Under the pieces are notes generated by a model. It saw only the letters and a program-made list of their open reading frames with translations, did not search any database and was not told where the DNA came from. Source: CAZPYT01 sp964590955 (GTDB taxonomy: Bacteria; Patescibacteriota; WWE3; UBA101185; UBA10185). Taken from it: a DNA stretch of 21,497 nucleotides. The stretch lies in contig CAZPYT010000013.1 of NCBI GenBank assembly GCA_964590955.1, positions 1 to 21,497 on the forward strand, written 5' to 3'. Shown here piece after piece: positions 13,702 to 21,483 of this stretch; positions within the stretch are counted from its first letter, which is position 1, and every line of letters begins with the position of its first letter. The translations under genes were made by a program, and so were the position numbers.

Positions 13702-14448
13702 TCAACCTTTTGAGAGGGGAGAGGTTTTGTCTCTAATTTTGTAAATCATAAAAATGCCAAGAAAAATAAAAATTACAGAAATTATTTGCGAAACATTGAA
13801 ACCGTAAATTTTCCAGGGACTTATGCGAAGAAAATCCAAAGAAAATCTTATAGACCCATAGCCAATAAAGTATATTGCTGTGACAAGGCCTGACAGCCGT
13901 TTCAAACGGTAGTAGTTACTGTTGTAGGTCATGTATAGTATGTAGAACAGGCTGGTATTTAAGACGAATTCATAAAAGAATAAAGGATGATACATGTCGT
14001 TAATGCTGTAGTTATCAGGTCTTCGGTGGGGTGGGATATATATGCCCCATGGAAGGTTTGTCGGTAGCCCAAACAATTCTTGATTGAAGTAGTTAGCCCA
14101 CCTGCCTATTGCTTGTCCAAGCGGGGTTACTACACTAAGCAAATCGAGCCACTGACCCAGGTGTAGTTTGTAAATTTTGCCGGCAATAAAAAGTCCGAAA
14201 ATGCCACCTACGATTCCCCCATAAATACCCATACCTCCGTGATTAATAAAAAAAATCAGAATTGGTTTACTAAGGTAGTATCGATAATAATCTACAACAT
14301 GATAAAGGCGGGCGCCTACGAGCCCGAAAATAAGTATTAGCAATGCACTGTTCCAGTAATTTTTGAGATCAATTCTATTTTTTACAGCAAGTGATTCGCC
14401 TAAAAGTAGACAAACGATAACAGCTATGGAGATAACGAGTCCATACAT
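13702..14448 (-). CDS. lgt: Prolipoprotein diacylglyceryl transferase
   Basis: Integral membrane enzyme that moves diacylglyceryl from phosphatidylglycerol to the cysteine of prolipoproteins. The 248-residue protein has about seven hydrophobic segments. The family signature is clear at GRWANYFNQELFG (115-127) followed by LPTNLPWGIYIPP; R116, N119, N122 and E124 sit at conserved positions. Earlier, GLVGARLYHVVDYY and HGGMGIYGG match the first conserved blocks. In the second, a tyrosine (Y76) stands where E. coli has its H103. It follows the upstream membrane protein gene by three bases. The identification is secure. Confidence 0.96.
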   Translation of the reverse strand: MYGLVISIAVIVCLLLGESLAVKNRIDLKNYWNSALLILIFGLVGARLYHVVDYYRYYLSKPILIFFINHGGMGIYGGIVGGIFGLFIAGKIYKLHLGQWLDLLSVVTPLGQAIGRWANYFNQELFGLPTNLPWGIYIPPHRRPDNYSINDMYHPLFFYEFVLNTSLFYILYMTYNSNYYRLKRLSGLVTAIYFIGYGSIRFSLDFLRISPWKIYGFNVSQIISVIFIFLGIFMIYKIRDKTSPLSKG

Positions 14449-14451
14449 TCG

Positions 14452-14997
14452 TTAGTATATAGAGATGCAGTAAATGAGCACAGCAAAAAGTGCGACTCCG
14501 TAGGTGACTACCCCGTGTTTATCTGGAGTTTTCTTTAATGCCCAAAACCACTCTTTAATTTTTCCGTCAAAATAGTAGTCGGTTAGTCTGTATATTGAAT
14601 TTGCATATGTGGATAGGATAAAAACCTTAACAAAAATACTGCTTGTTGTAGATACTGCAAATACGGTTATCAGTGCCAGTAAAACCTGAAAAAACACCCC
14701 GTGCAATGTTTTGTCGTCAACCTCATCCTTATTATGCTCGATGTGCGCGAGCGCATTTTTTAAATCGAAGTGTGTAATATAAGCTCGAAGATGCTTAGAG
14801 AAGTCTTTTGTAGGTTCAAGTACGAACGCATATATTATATAGTCCAGGTCGAGTGTAAATGTACCTAGTATTGCTGCTAGAAGTACCGTTAAATATGTTT
14901 GCGGAAGTTTAATCAGGCTTAAAGCACTGATAACAATTGTAAGTGTAATGGAGACCAGAAGCTGAACATTGTATATTCGCCAAAATTGTTTCAACAT
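14452..14997 (-). CDS. Unknown four-helix membrane protein
   Basis: 181 residues with four probable membrane helices (about 13-29, 35-59, 104-132 and 160-181) and a hydrophilic, histidine- and aspartate-containing loop between helices two and three (about 60-100). I recognise no family. It sits three bases upstream of lgt and may head the lgt-VKOR-rpiB-epimerase-LOG cluster. A TATAAG box eight bases before its ATG (15010-15005) suggests a leaderless start, though this box overlaps the end of the preceding 93-aa gene. An envelope or lipid-related role is a guess from context only. Confidence 0.85.
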   Translation of the reverse strand: MLKQFWRIYNVQLLVSITLTIVISALSLIKLPQTYLTVLLAAILGTFTLDLDYIIYAFVLEPTKDFSKHLRAYITHFDLKNALAHIEHNKDEVDDKTLHGVFFQVLLALITVFAVSTTSSIFVKVFILSTYANSIYRLTDYYFDGKIKEWFWALKKTPDKHGVVTYGVALFAVLIYCISIY

Positions 14998-15015
14998 ATA
15001 TACTCTTATAATATG

Positions 15016-15297
15016 CTACTTACTTTGATTCTTCAACTTTTTCTCTTTTTTCAGTTCGGTTAATTTCCACATGAATAACTTGCCTTTCTCCTTTATTTTA
15101 TCAGTTTCTAGTGCATGAGCTCTGGCAATTTCAAGAAGTCCTCTGTTTTCGGTTTTTGCAAGTTTGATGTAAAGCGCTCGGTGTTTGTTATCTCCGAGTT
15201 CATCTGCGAGTCTGTTTCCGAATGCCTGAAATTCGTATTTATTTCTATGATCTGCGGTAAGTGATTTCTTTTTAATTATTTCTGAAATATCTTGCAT
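15016..15297 (-). CDS. Unknown small basic helical protein
   Basis: 93 residues, no membrane segment, lysine-rich, especially the last 30 residues (KLTELKKEKKLKNQSK). The middle is predicted helical with arginine/lysine faces, compatible with nucleic-acid binding or with binding to an acidic partner. I recognise no family. The gene follows the acidic repeat-protein gene by 36 bases on the same strand and no terminator separates them, so they are probably co-transcribed. Confidence 0.75.
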   Translation of the reverse strand: MQDISEIIKKKSLTADHRNKYEFQAFGNRLADELGDNKHRALYIKLAKTENRGLLEIARAHALETDKIKEKGKLFMWKLTELKKEKKLKNQSK

Positions 15298-15333
15298 ATT
15301 ATTATCTTTGGATGTTGACTATTGCTCTTTAGC

Positions 15334-15738
15334 TTAGTTTTTGTCAGTGGACTCCAACTCAGTTATATCCATAATGTTTGGCAGTTCTTTGTACTTTTCA
15401 GGTGCTTCTACTTGATCATTATGAGGAGGTTCGATTTCTTCAAACTCTTCCGGTGCTTCCAGTTCATCGAGGTCAGCCTGTTCTATTTCTTCTAATACTT
15501 CAGGTGCTTCAATTTGTTTTTCATCTGGTTTCTGAATTTCAGGGAGTACTTCCGGAGATTCTATTTGTTTTTCGTCAGCGCTTTGGATCTCCTGAAGTTT
15601 TTCCGGGGCTTCTATTTGTTCTTTGCCATACCGTGCAATTTCGGTCATAGATTCTACAACAACATCACTCAGCTCGGGGTATTCTCCCAGCATATCATCT
15701 TCAGTTTGTGAATTCTGGTTAGTAATATCTTTATTCAT
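15334..15738 (-). CDS. Acidic tandem-repeat protein
   Basis: 134 residues from the ATG at 15738. There is no signal peptide or membrane segment. After about 40 residues of N-terminal sequence, five consecutive 17-residue repeats (residues about 41-125) follow the pattern Q-I-E-A-P-E-x-L-x-E-I-x-x-x-D-x-x. The protein is very rich in Glu and Pro, so it is probably extended or disordered and strongly negative. It lies between the DUF4870-like gene (24 bases upstream) and a lysine-rich 93-aa protein (36 bases downstream). I recognise no family; the repeats could be a spacer or a polyvalent binding surface. Confidence 0.85.
   Translation of the reverse strand: MNKDITNQNSQTEDDMLGEYPELSDVVVESMTEIARYGKEQIEAPEKLQEIQSADEKQIESPEVLPEIQKPDEKQIEAPEVLEEIEQADLDELEAPEEFEEIEPPHNDQVEAPEKYKELPNIMDITELESTDKN
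15364..15618 (-). repeat. Five tandem 51-base coding repeats
   Basis: The repeats encode five 17-residue units in phase: QIEAPEKLQEIQSADEK, QIESPEVLPEIQKPDEK, QIEAPEVLEEIEQADLD, ELEAPEEFEEIEPPHND and QVEAPEKYKELPNIMDI. The EAPE/ESPE core is in every unit, and the units diverge toward the C-terminus. Confidence 0.9.
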
Positions 15739-15762
15739 CAAATACAGCAGGCTATTAACTTA

Positions 15763-16128
15763 TTATTTGTCGGACTGGTCTTTTGCAATTTTACCCAGAT
15801 ATGGAAGTTCATAAGTCTCTTTGTTGTATGCTTTCCACATTAAGAAAAGATATACACCGAAAAGAGCCATTGATACAAGCTGTCTGAATACAAATCCCAA
15901 AAAGGGAAGCATTGCAGCAAAGGAAGATGCAATTGTGGATACTACAAAAGCTCCTACTCCAAACAAAATAGACTGAAAAGCATGAAACCTTACAAACTTA
16001 TCTTCTTTTTCTATCAAAAAAAAGAAAATTCCGGTTACTGGCGCTACAATATAGGCCAAAGTTGCCGCAACGTTGCTTTCTAAATTTGTAAATTTTGAAA
16101 CTTTTGCTTTTTCGTTATTTTCGCTCAT
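15763..16128 (-). CDS. DUF4870/Tic20-like small membrane protein
   Basis: 121 residues with about three membrane helices. The pattern AATLAYIVAPVTGIFFFLIE followed by DKFVRFHAFQSILFG is typical of DUF4870/Tic20-like proteins, whose function is not firmly known. The start is the ATG at 16128, because TATAAT on the - strand (16140-16135) ends exactly seven bases before it. A GTG at 16143 that would add five residues overlaps that box. The acidic repeat gene follows by 24 bases. Confidence 0.88.
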   Translation of the reverse strand: MSENNEKAKVSKFTNLESNVAATLAYIVAPVTGIFFFLIEKEDKFVRFHAFQSILFGVGAFVVSTIASSFAAMLPFLGFVFRQLVSMALFGVYLFLMWKAYNKETYELPYLGKIAKDQSDK

Positions 16129-16134
16129 AGAAAA

Positions 16135-16140
16135 ATTATA
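16135..16140 (-). promoter_or_regulatory. -10 box directly before the DUF4870-like start (leaderless)
   Basis: TATAAT on the - strand, six bases, then the ATG at 16128. The flanking GTG before the box also occurs before the nth box. Confidence 0.6.
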
Positions 16141-16191
16141 CACTAGTGGACTATGTGTTCAATTATTTTAATTCTTAAACCGGATTGGGTT

Positions 16192-16938
16192 TTATATAAC
16201 AGGAGACTTAACGCCGCCGTCAATTTTATAGATCTCACCGGTGATGGCATCGTTTTTAGCTATAGCTACAACCAGTTGTGCTACTTCTTCAGCTGTGATG
16301 AACCGTTTAATTGTCATTAGTTCTTCGCAATGTTTAAAAGCGTCTTCAGGTGTACCATCCCATGCCGGTGTTATGGTCCAACCCGGCGCAACCGCGTTCA
16401 CTAGTACTTTATTTCCTAATTTTCTAGCTAGGTTAAAGGTATAGCTGTTTAATGCCGCTTTCGCCGCTGAATAATGAATAAAATCCGTGTCTCCCATTTC
16501 AAATAGCCCGTACATTGAAGTGATATTTATTATTTTTCTTTGTGATTTTTGTTTTTCAGTAAACTTTAAAAATTCGTTAGTTGTATACACAGCAGAAAAG
16601 AAATTATTTTTAAATTGATAATCCCACAAATTGTAATCTGCAATATCTCCGGGAATAGACTCGCCAGCATTGTTTACTAAAATATCTATAGTGTCGTGCG
16701 ATTTTTTTATTTCACTAAACATGTTTTCCACAGCCATCTTATCTGAAAGGTCACCTTGATACGCCGAGGCTTGTGTTAAAGCAGCCAATTTTTCTACAAC
16801 TTTTGCAGCTTTATCTGCGCTTTTTCTATAATTTATGAAAATCATTTTAGCGCCGGCTCTAGCAAATTCCAGAGCTATTGCTTCGCCAATACCGCTTGAG
16901 CCGCCGGTTACTAATATTGTTTTATCATTAAATTCCAT
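16192..16938 (-). CDS. Short-chain dehydrogenase/reductase (FabG-like)
   Basis: 248-residue NAD(P)-dependent oxidoreductase of the classical SDR family. The nucleotide-binding TGGSSGIG is at 11-18, the structural NNAG at 89-92, and the catalytic triad is S141, Y156 and K160 (YSAAK). The end of the protein (VAPGWTITPAWDG...GEIYKIDGG) is also family-typical. It is preceded by AAGGA 8 bases from the ATG and follows the DNA ligase gene by 24 bases on the same strand. The substrate is unknown; a 3-oxoacyl-ACP reductase role is one possibility, but the neighbours give no support. Confidence 0.93.
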   Translation of the reverse strand: MEFNDKTILVTGGSSGIGEAIALEFARAGAKMIFINYRKSADKAAKVVEKLAALTQASAYQGDLSDKMAVENMFSEIKKSHDTIDILVNNAGESIPGDIADYNLWDYQFKNNFFSAVYTTNEFLKFTEKQKSQRKIINITSMYGLFEMGDTDFIHYSAAKAALNSYTFNLARKLGNKVLVNAVAPGWTITPAWDGTPEDAFKHCEELMTIKRFITAEEVAQLVVAIAKNDAITGEIYKIDGGVKSPVI

Positions 16939-16962
16939 AAAATTTCCTTAAAAACTAAATAC

Positions 16963-18735
16963 TTATTTTGCAACATAATTCCCTCTTTTTTGCAGAGAAT
17001 AAAGCTCTTTTATTTCTTCAAGCGTAGTTATTTGACTAGCGCTTTTGTCGGTTCTGAAAAAAAGCAGCCGCGGAAATCTTAAAGCATATCCCGCTGAGTG
17101 TGTTTTTGACACTGAAATTTCATCAGCCCCAATTTCTACTACAATTTTTGGTATCAGTACCACATCAGGCTGATATTCCTTAGGTAGCTGCACATTTACC
17201 GGTATCTTATCCGTATGATATTTATCTGCCTCTTTTTTAAGAAATTGCCAATCAGCATCTTTCAGCCCTGTGCCGACTTTAGAAACTGTTACAAAAGAAT
17301 CTGTTTTTTCATCGTAGACACCTATCAAAAATCCGCCGATACCAAATTGCGTGCGGTCGCCTTTACCCTTGTAATATCCCAATACTACGGCATCTATAGA
17401 ATCCTCTAATAGTTTTTCATCTGCTTTTTTGAGTTTTACCCAAGAATAAGATCGTGCCCCTGCCTGATATGCATCTGTAGGATTTTTAACGATAAGACCT
17501 TCTAAGTTCATTTTTTTTGCTTTTTCATAGTAATGTTTTAGCTCAGAAATATCTTTAGTTCTTATGTGCTCTGCAGTTACTATAGTTTCTCCTTGTTCAA
17601 TAATTGTTGCCAAGATTTTATTTCTTTCTTCCAGCGGTTTGTTTAGTTGGCTTTCGCCATTCAGATAGAGCACGTCAAAAGCAAAATATTTTATTGGAAT
17701 TTCCTCTGACATCTCCTTTACCGAATGTTTTCTTTTTCTTTGCATTATTTCCTGAAAGGGAAGAAATTCGCCTGTTTCTTTATCTAGTCCTATCGCTTCC
17801 CCATCGAGAATTACTGATTCGGCTTTTACTTGTTTTTTCGCAGCTGAAACCAAATCCGGAAATTGATGACTGGAGTCTTCCAAATTTCTCGTAAAGGTTT
17901 TAATGAGATAGTTGTTTTGCTCACTTTCAAAAAGACTTGCCTGATTATCTTTTTTTGTAACTTTTTGAGTTTTATCCATGTGCAACTGCACTCTAGTTCC
18001 GTCAAATTTAAATTCAAGCCAGCAATCTTTGATTTTCTCGTATGTGTCTTCAATACCTCCATATCTTTGTGCCTTCTGAGGAAGTACAGGAATGCCCGGC
18101 ATCATAACTACTTTTTTTAATTCTGCTATACCTTTAGCTTTTAATTGCTTTGCTATGTAGCCGATGTCCGGATGTATGAAATAAGCAGCTTCTATTTTCT
18201 TTTTTAGAGACTTATCGTTTGCCAGTAAAGATGACAAAGCATCTACAACGGTAAGTTCTGTGAAACCAAGACGTGTTGTACCTAAAATTATACGTGTAAT
18301 ATACTTAGCAGATAAAGTATCCAGTGTGACAAGAAGGTCTGATATACCTCTTATCTTCTTATCTTGGGAGCCAAGGCCTTCGTAATTTGCAATTTGCACT
18401 AAATTTTGGTGGACATCTTTTATACTCAGTTTTGTAGCTTTGGAAGTATGTAATTTTTCTACCACATTACCCAGATCGCCTAATTCTTTATATATTGTGG
18501 TGACGTCTTTGTTTTGGTAAAGATTTTCAAGAGCTTTTATAAGCAGCCTATCTGCAACATTAAAATTAATGTTTTTAAATTGTGCATCCAGCGAACCGAG
18601 AGACATATAAATACCTATATCGGTCTCATCTTTATCGAGCGCATTTATTAGATTTTTTAGAATTTCAGTGATTTCGAGGCGTTTTGTTGTGTCTTCCAGT
18701 TTTTGTAGAAATTTAGAAAATTCTGAGATCTGCAT
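16963..18735 (-). CDS. ATP-dependent DNA ligase (archaeal LigB-like type)
   Basis: 590-residue DNA ligase of the size and layout of archaeal replicative ligases: N-terminal DNA-binding domain (1-215), adenylation domain, then OB-fold domain. Motif I is EFKFDGTR with adenylated lysine K243. Further motifs are VILDGEAIGLD, FAFDVLYLNG (III), EGLIVKNPTDAY (IV) and SWVKLKK (V). Most bacteria rely on an NAD-dependent LigA, so this type is notable; no LigA is in the window. An extended -10 box lies seven bases before the ATG. The SDR gene follows 24 bases later, probably co-transcribed. Confidence 0.96.
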   Translation of the reverse strand: MQISEFSKFLQKLEDTTKRLEITEILKNLINALDKDETDIGIYMSLGSLDAQFKNINFNVADRLLIKALENLYQNKDVTTIYKELGDLGNVVEKLHTSKATKLSIKDVHQNLVQIANYEGLGSQDKKIRGISDLLVTLDTLSAKYITRIILGTTRLGFTELTVVDALSSLLANDKSLKKKIEAAYFIHPDIGYIAKQLKAKGIAELKKVVMMPGIPVLPQKAQRYGGIEDTYEKIKDCWLEFKFDGTRVQLHMDKTQKVTKKDNQASLFESEQNNYLIKTFTRNLEDSSHQFPDLVSAAKKQVKAESVILDGEAIGLDKETGEFLPFQEIMQRKRKHSVKEMSEEIPIKYFAFDVLYLNGESQLNKPLEERNKILATIIEQGETIVTAEHIRTKDISELKHYYEKAKKMNLEGLIVKNPTDAYQAGARSYSWVKLKKADEKLLEDSIDAVVLGYYKGKGDRTQFGIGGFLIGVYDEKTDSFVTVSKVGTGLKDADWQFLKKEADKYHTDKIPVNVQLPKEYQPDVVLIPKIVVEIGADEISVSKTHSAGYALRFPRLLFFRTDKSASQITTLEEIKELYSLQKRGNYVAK

Positions 18736-18741
18736 TGGTTT

Positions 18742-18750
18742 ATTGTAGCA
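18742..18750 (-). promoter_or_regulatory. Extended -10 box directly before the ligase start (leaderless)
   Basis: On the - strand, TGC then TACAAT (18747-18742), six bases, then the ATG at 18735. Both the hexamer and the spacing equal those of the PAP2 gene at 7010. Confidence 0.65.
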
Positions 18751-18813
18751 TTTGATTTTTAAGTACGCCTGCTCAAAAAGGGACCTATAGGACGTGAAGG
18801 AAGTTTCGTTTTA

Positions 18814-18844
18814 TGTTATAATAGTTACAATTTCACTTAAGGAG
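18814..18844 (+). promoter_or_regulatory. Extended -10 promoter and ribosome binding site of the 18852 gene
   Basis: TGT then TATAAT (18817-18822) is an extended -10 element. It is followed by a leader of about 22 bases and the Shine-Dalgarno AAGGAG (18839-18844) before the ATG at 18852. Confidence 0.6.
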
Positions 18845-18851
18845 AAGCCAC

Positions 18852-19313
18852 ATGCCTAATAAAAATAAAAATAAGATTTGTCGCATTTTATTGATTATCA
18901 GCGCCTTAGTTGTATCTCTTGCTGGTAGCATTGCCTATATTAGGGGATACGTATCCTTTGCACAGATGCAGATATTAAGTGCACACCCCTATAATCAGTG
19001 GACAGCGCTCAAGCTCGGTACCATAGAAATTCATGAATTCTTAAAGCAAGGTCCAGTTGAAGGAGATCTTATTGGGGAGAGGTACGTAATCGATTCTAAA
19101 ACAAGGCAAATTCTGTATGCAGAGTCTGGTTATTTCTATAGTGACGATCCGTCTGATTGGTACGAATACAGATCCAAACTCGCACTGAATATTGGGAATA
19201 GGCTTTTCATTTATACCAAAGCCCGTGGTGTCGAAAAAATCGACCTGAACTACACTTCAAAATACGATCCGAGCCAATATTTTTGGCGAGATGTGTATTC
19301 TGTTGCCGAATAG
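18852..19313 (+). CDS. Unknown single-pass membrane protein
   Basis: 153 residues. A lysine/asparagine-rich N-terminus leads into one membrane helix (about 11-31), then an outside domain of about 120 residues rich in aromatic residues and short strands (GERYVIDSKTRQILYAESG, RLFIYTKARG). I recognise no family. There is one cysteine at the start of the helix (C10), without a lipobox around it. It has its own promoter, Shine-Dalgarno site and terminator and diverges from the ligase gene. In layout it resembles the orphan gene at 10950. Confidence 0.8.
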   Translation: MPNKNKNKICRILLIISALVVSLAGSIAYIRGYVSFAQMQILSAHPYNQWTALKLGTIEIHEFLKQGPVEGDLIGERYVIDSKTRQILYAESGYFYSDDPSDWYEYRSKLALNIGNRLFIYTKARGVEKIDLNYTSKYDPSQYFWRDVYSVAE

Positions 19314-19324
19314 ATATTTTTAAT

Positions 19325-19370
19325 AAATCTCCTCCTTATTACATAACCCACAGGAGGAGATTTCACTTTT
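19325..19370 (+). terminator. Strong intrinsic terminator after the 18852 gene
   Basis: AAATCTCCTCCT (19325-19336) pairs perfectly over 12 bases with AGGAGGAGATTT (19352-19363), followed by CACTTTTT. It lies between two convergent genes; the T-run is on the + side. Confidence 0.8.
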
Positions 19371-19387
19371 TCATAAATATGGTTTTG

Positions 19388-20380
19388 CTATTTCAACTCA
19401 TACCTAGAAGATTTTGTCTTGCCTAGTTTCACTACAATACCTTCATCCACCAGCTTGCTCAAATCTCTTAATACTGAATCTTCTGATATATCGGGGAACA
19501 ACTGAGGAAAATTGCTGTTTTGCAACATGCCGTAATCCTGCAAATATTCAATGATCTTTTCCTGACGTTGGGTTAACCTTATGCGTCCTGACACCTTAGC
19601 TAGTTTTGTATCTCTTGAATAAAGCTTAACTTTTTCTCCCAAGGTAGCGCATTGTGCCGCTATTCCCTCTGTGAAATATTCGAGCCAAGCTGTGAAATCG
19701 CTGTCTTCTCCGATTACTGACAGTAGGTGCTCTTCATATGCTTTTCTTGAAGTCATATAATATTTTTCTACTGTTGTGTACTTATGGAATTTATACCCCT
19801 TATTTTCCAGAATAACTTTTACGCAGAGATCTGCTATTACCTCATTGAATTTATCAAAGGGGTATATTGTTTCGAGTTGGGCTTTAACAATACCTGCAAC
19901 GATAACAGGGTTCGTATCTATGGCATCTATTCCATTTACCCAGTCAATCAAATCATTTATTTCGGCCAGTATGGTTTCTGGTTCTACTTTATTTTCAATT
20001 TTGGTTCGTCTATACGTACCTTGATGGGTCACTGCAATAATATTTTTTGATACAAGTGCGTGTAGAAACTTTATATCCTTTTCCTCTATATTGGTATGTG
20101 CTGCCAACGTAGGTACGTACCCTATCGATGATTTGAGATTAGCAATTTGCGGTGTGAACACTTTGACCATCCCATCCACATATCTTTTAATAACGTCTTC
20201 GTTTGCATGTTCACCGATAGTGTTTATAGATGAGATGATGAATCCTACCAAACTTTCTTTTTCAAGGCGGAATTCAAAGCTTTCAAGTATGGTTGTGTTT
20301 TCTGCAAGGGCACGATTGTACTCTATCGCTGCAATATTTTTTAAAGTCAGAGGTGTGATAGTGTATTCCGGAACAAACAT
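19388..20380 (-). CDS. Degenerate Fic-domain protein with C-terminal winged helix
   Basis: 330 residues from the ATG at 20380; a TTG at 20407 would add nine. The layout follows Fic proteins: an N-terminal helical region, a flap-like strand (GTYRRTKI, about 121-128) with the usual downstream helix, then the core. There the catalytic HPFxxGNGR reads YPFDKFNEV (173-181): histidine, both glycines and arginine are lost and only Pro-Phe and Asn remain. AMP transfer is therefore unlikely. The last ~65 residues (LTQRQEKIIEYLQDYG, then DSVLRDLSKLVDEGIVVKLG) form a winged helix-turn-helix, suggesting DNA binding. It lies 38 bases downstream of recF on the same strand. Confidence 0.85.
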   Translation of the reverse strand: MFVPEYTITPLTLKNIAAIEYNRALAENTTILESFEFRLEKESLVGFIISSINTIGEHANEDVIKRYVDGMVKVFTPQIANLKSSIGYVPTLAAHTNIEEKDIKFLHALVSKNIIAVTHQGTYRRTKIENKVEPETILAEINDLIDWVNGIDAIDTNPVIVAGIVKAQLETIYPFDKFNEVIADLCVKVILENKGYKFHKYTTVEKYYMTSRKAYEEHLLSVIGEDSDFTAWLEYFTEGIAAQCATLGEKVKLYSRDTKLAKVSGRIRLTQRQEKIIEYLQDYGMLQNSNFPQLFPDISEDSVLRDLSKLVDEGIVVKLGKTKSSRYELK

Positions 20381-20418
20381 GAAATAATTCTTGCATATTT
20401 CCCGCAAATTGAATAGTT

Positions 20419-21483
20419 CTAAAGTTCTATTGTTCTGGATATATAAACGTCTGGTATGTCTCTGACAGACGCAGAAGTTATGACTGTCTGGTTTTCGTTG
20501 ATGTAAGTTAATATTGCCTCGCGGTGATTTGTGTCCAATTCTGAAAATATGTCGTCTAAAAGGAGTACCGGTTTAACCTGTGTAGAATTTCTGATAAACT
20601 CGAATTCGCCCAACTTTATAAGAAAAACCGCAGTACGTTGTTCACCTCGAGAAGCATATTGATCCATCTCTTTATCTTTATAAAAAACTTGAAAATCATC
20701 TCTGTGCGGTCCGATCAAAGTTCTTTTTGCAGCAATCTCTTTATCTTGAAAGCTTGCGAGCGCTTTTGAGTCTATAACATTTGGATAGTATTCGATTCTG
20801 ATGTCTCTGGAATAAGTGGAATATGCGGTTTCCCTTGATTGCAGATAATGGTTTGTATGCGCTGCCCACTCACCCCTTTTGAGTTGCATATATTCTCCGA
20901 ACTCCATTAGCTTGCCATTCCAGAAAGGTAACTGGTTATGTCCATTACCTGTTTCTCTTATTGATTCCAGAAGCTTATTTCTTCTGGCAATTGCTTTTTG
21001 ATAATCCAAACTGGTTTTTCTGTATTTGGAATCAACCTGATATAAAACATCATCCATATACTTTCTTCTTATTGATGGAGAATCAGTAATGAGTCGTATA
21101 TCTTCGGGAGCAAACAGTACGCTTTTAAAAAAATGCGAGAAATTTGTCAATGACTTAGAGACATGATTTATAGTTACTTTTTTCTGCGAAGTATTTGGCG
21201 ATTTATCCGTTTTTATAATTTGAATGCTTAAATCATTGGTTGTTTTGTCGCTTGTGTCTTCAATCAAAGCTGACACTTTTGTGAACTCACTTTTATAGTT
21301 AATGAGATCTCTGTCGTACTTTGCTCTAAACGATTTTGTGGATGAGACGAGATGGATTGCTTCTAGTATATTTGTTTTACCTGTGCCGTTTTCTCCCACA
21401 ATAAGGTTTATTTTAGAACTCAGTTCAATTTCCTTTAGTTTATGATTTCTATAATTTTTTAAGGTTATTTTTTTAATAATCAT
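20419..21483 (-). CDS. recF: DNA replication and repair protein RecF
   Basis: SMC-like ATPase that loads RecA at gaps and supports recombinational repair. It is 354 residues long, normal for the family. The N-terminus IIKKITLKNYRNH is typical; Walker A is GENGTGKT (30-37), the ABC signature is SRGEQRTAVF, and Walker B is PVLLLDDIFSELD. It starts 14 bases from the right window edge, so its upstream context (in many bacteria dnaN) cannot be seen. The degenerate Fic gene lies downstream and may be co-transcribed. Confidence 0.96.
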   Translation of the reverse strand: MIIKKITLKNYRNHKLKEIELSSKINLIVGENGTGKTNILEAIHLVSSTKSFRAKYDRDLINYKSEFTKVSALIEDTSDKTTNDLSIQIIKTDKSPNTSQKKVTINHVSKSLTNFSHFFKSVLFAPEDIRLITDSPSIRRKYMDDVLYQVDSKYRKTSLDYQKAIARRNKLLESIRETGNGHNQLPFWNGKLMEFGEYMQLKRGEWAAHTNHYLQSRETAYSTYSRDIRIEYYPNVIDSKALASFQDKEIAAKRTLIGPHRDDFQVFYKDKEMDQYASRGEQRTAVFLIKLGEFEFIRNSTQVKPVLLLDDIFSELDTNHREAILTYINENQTVITSASVRDIPDVYISRTIEL

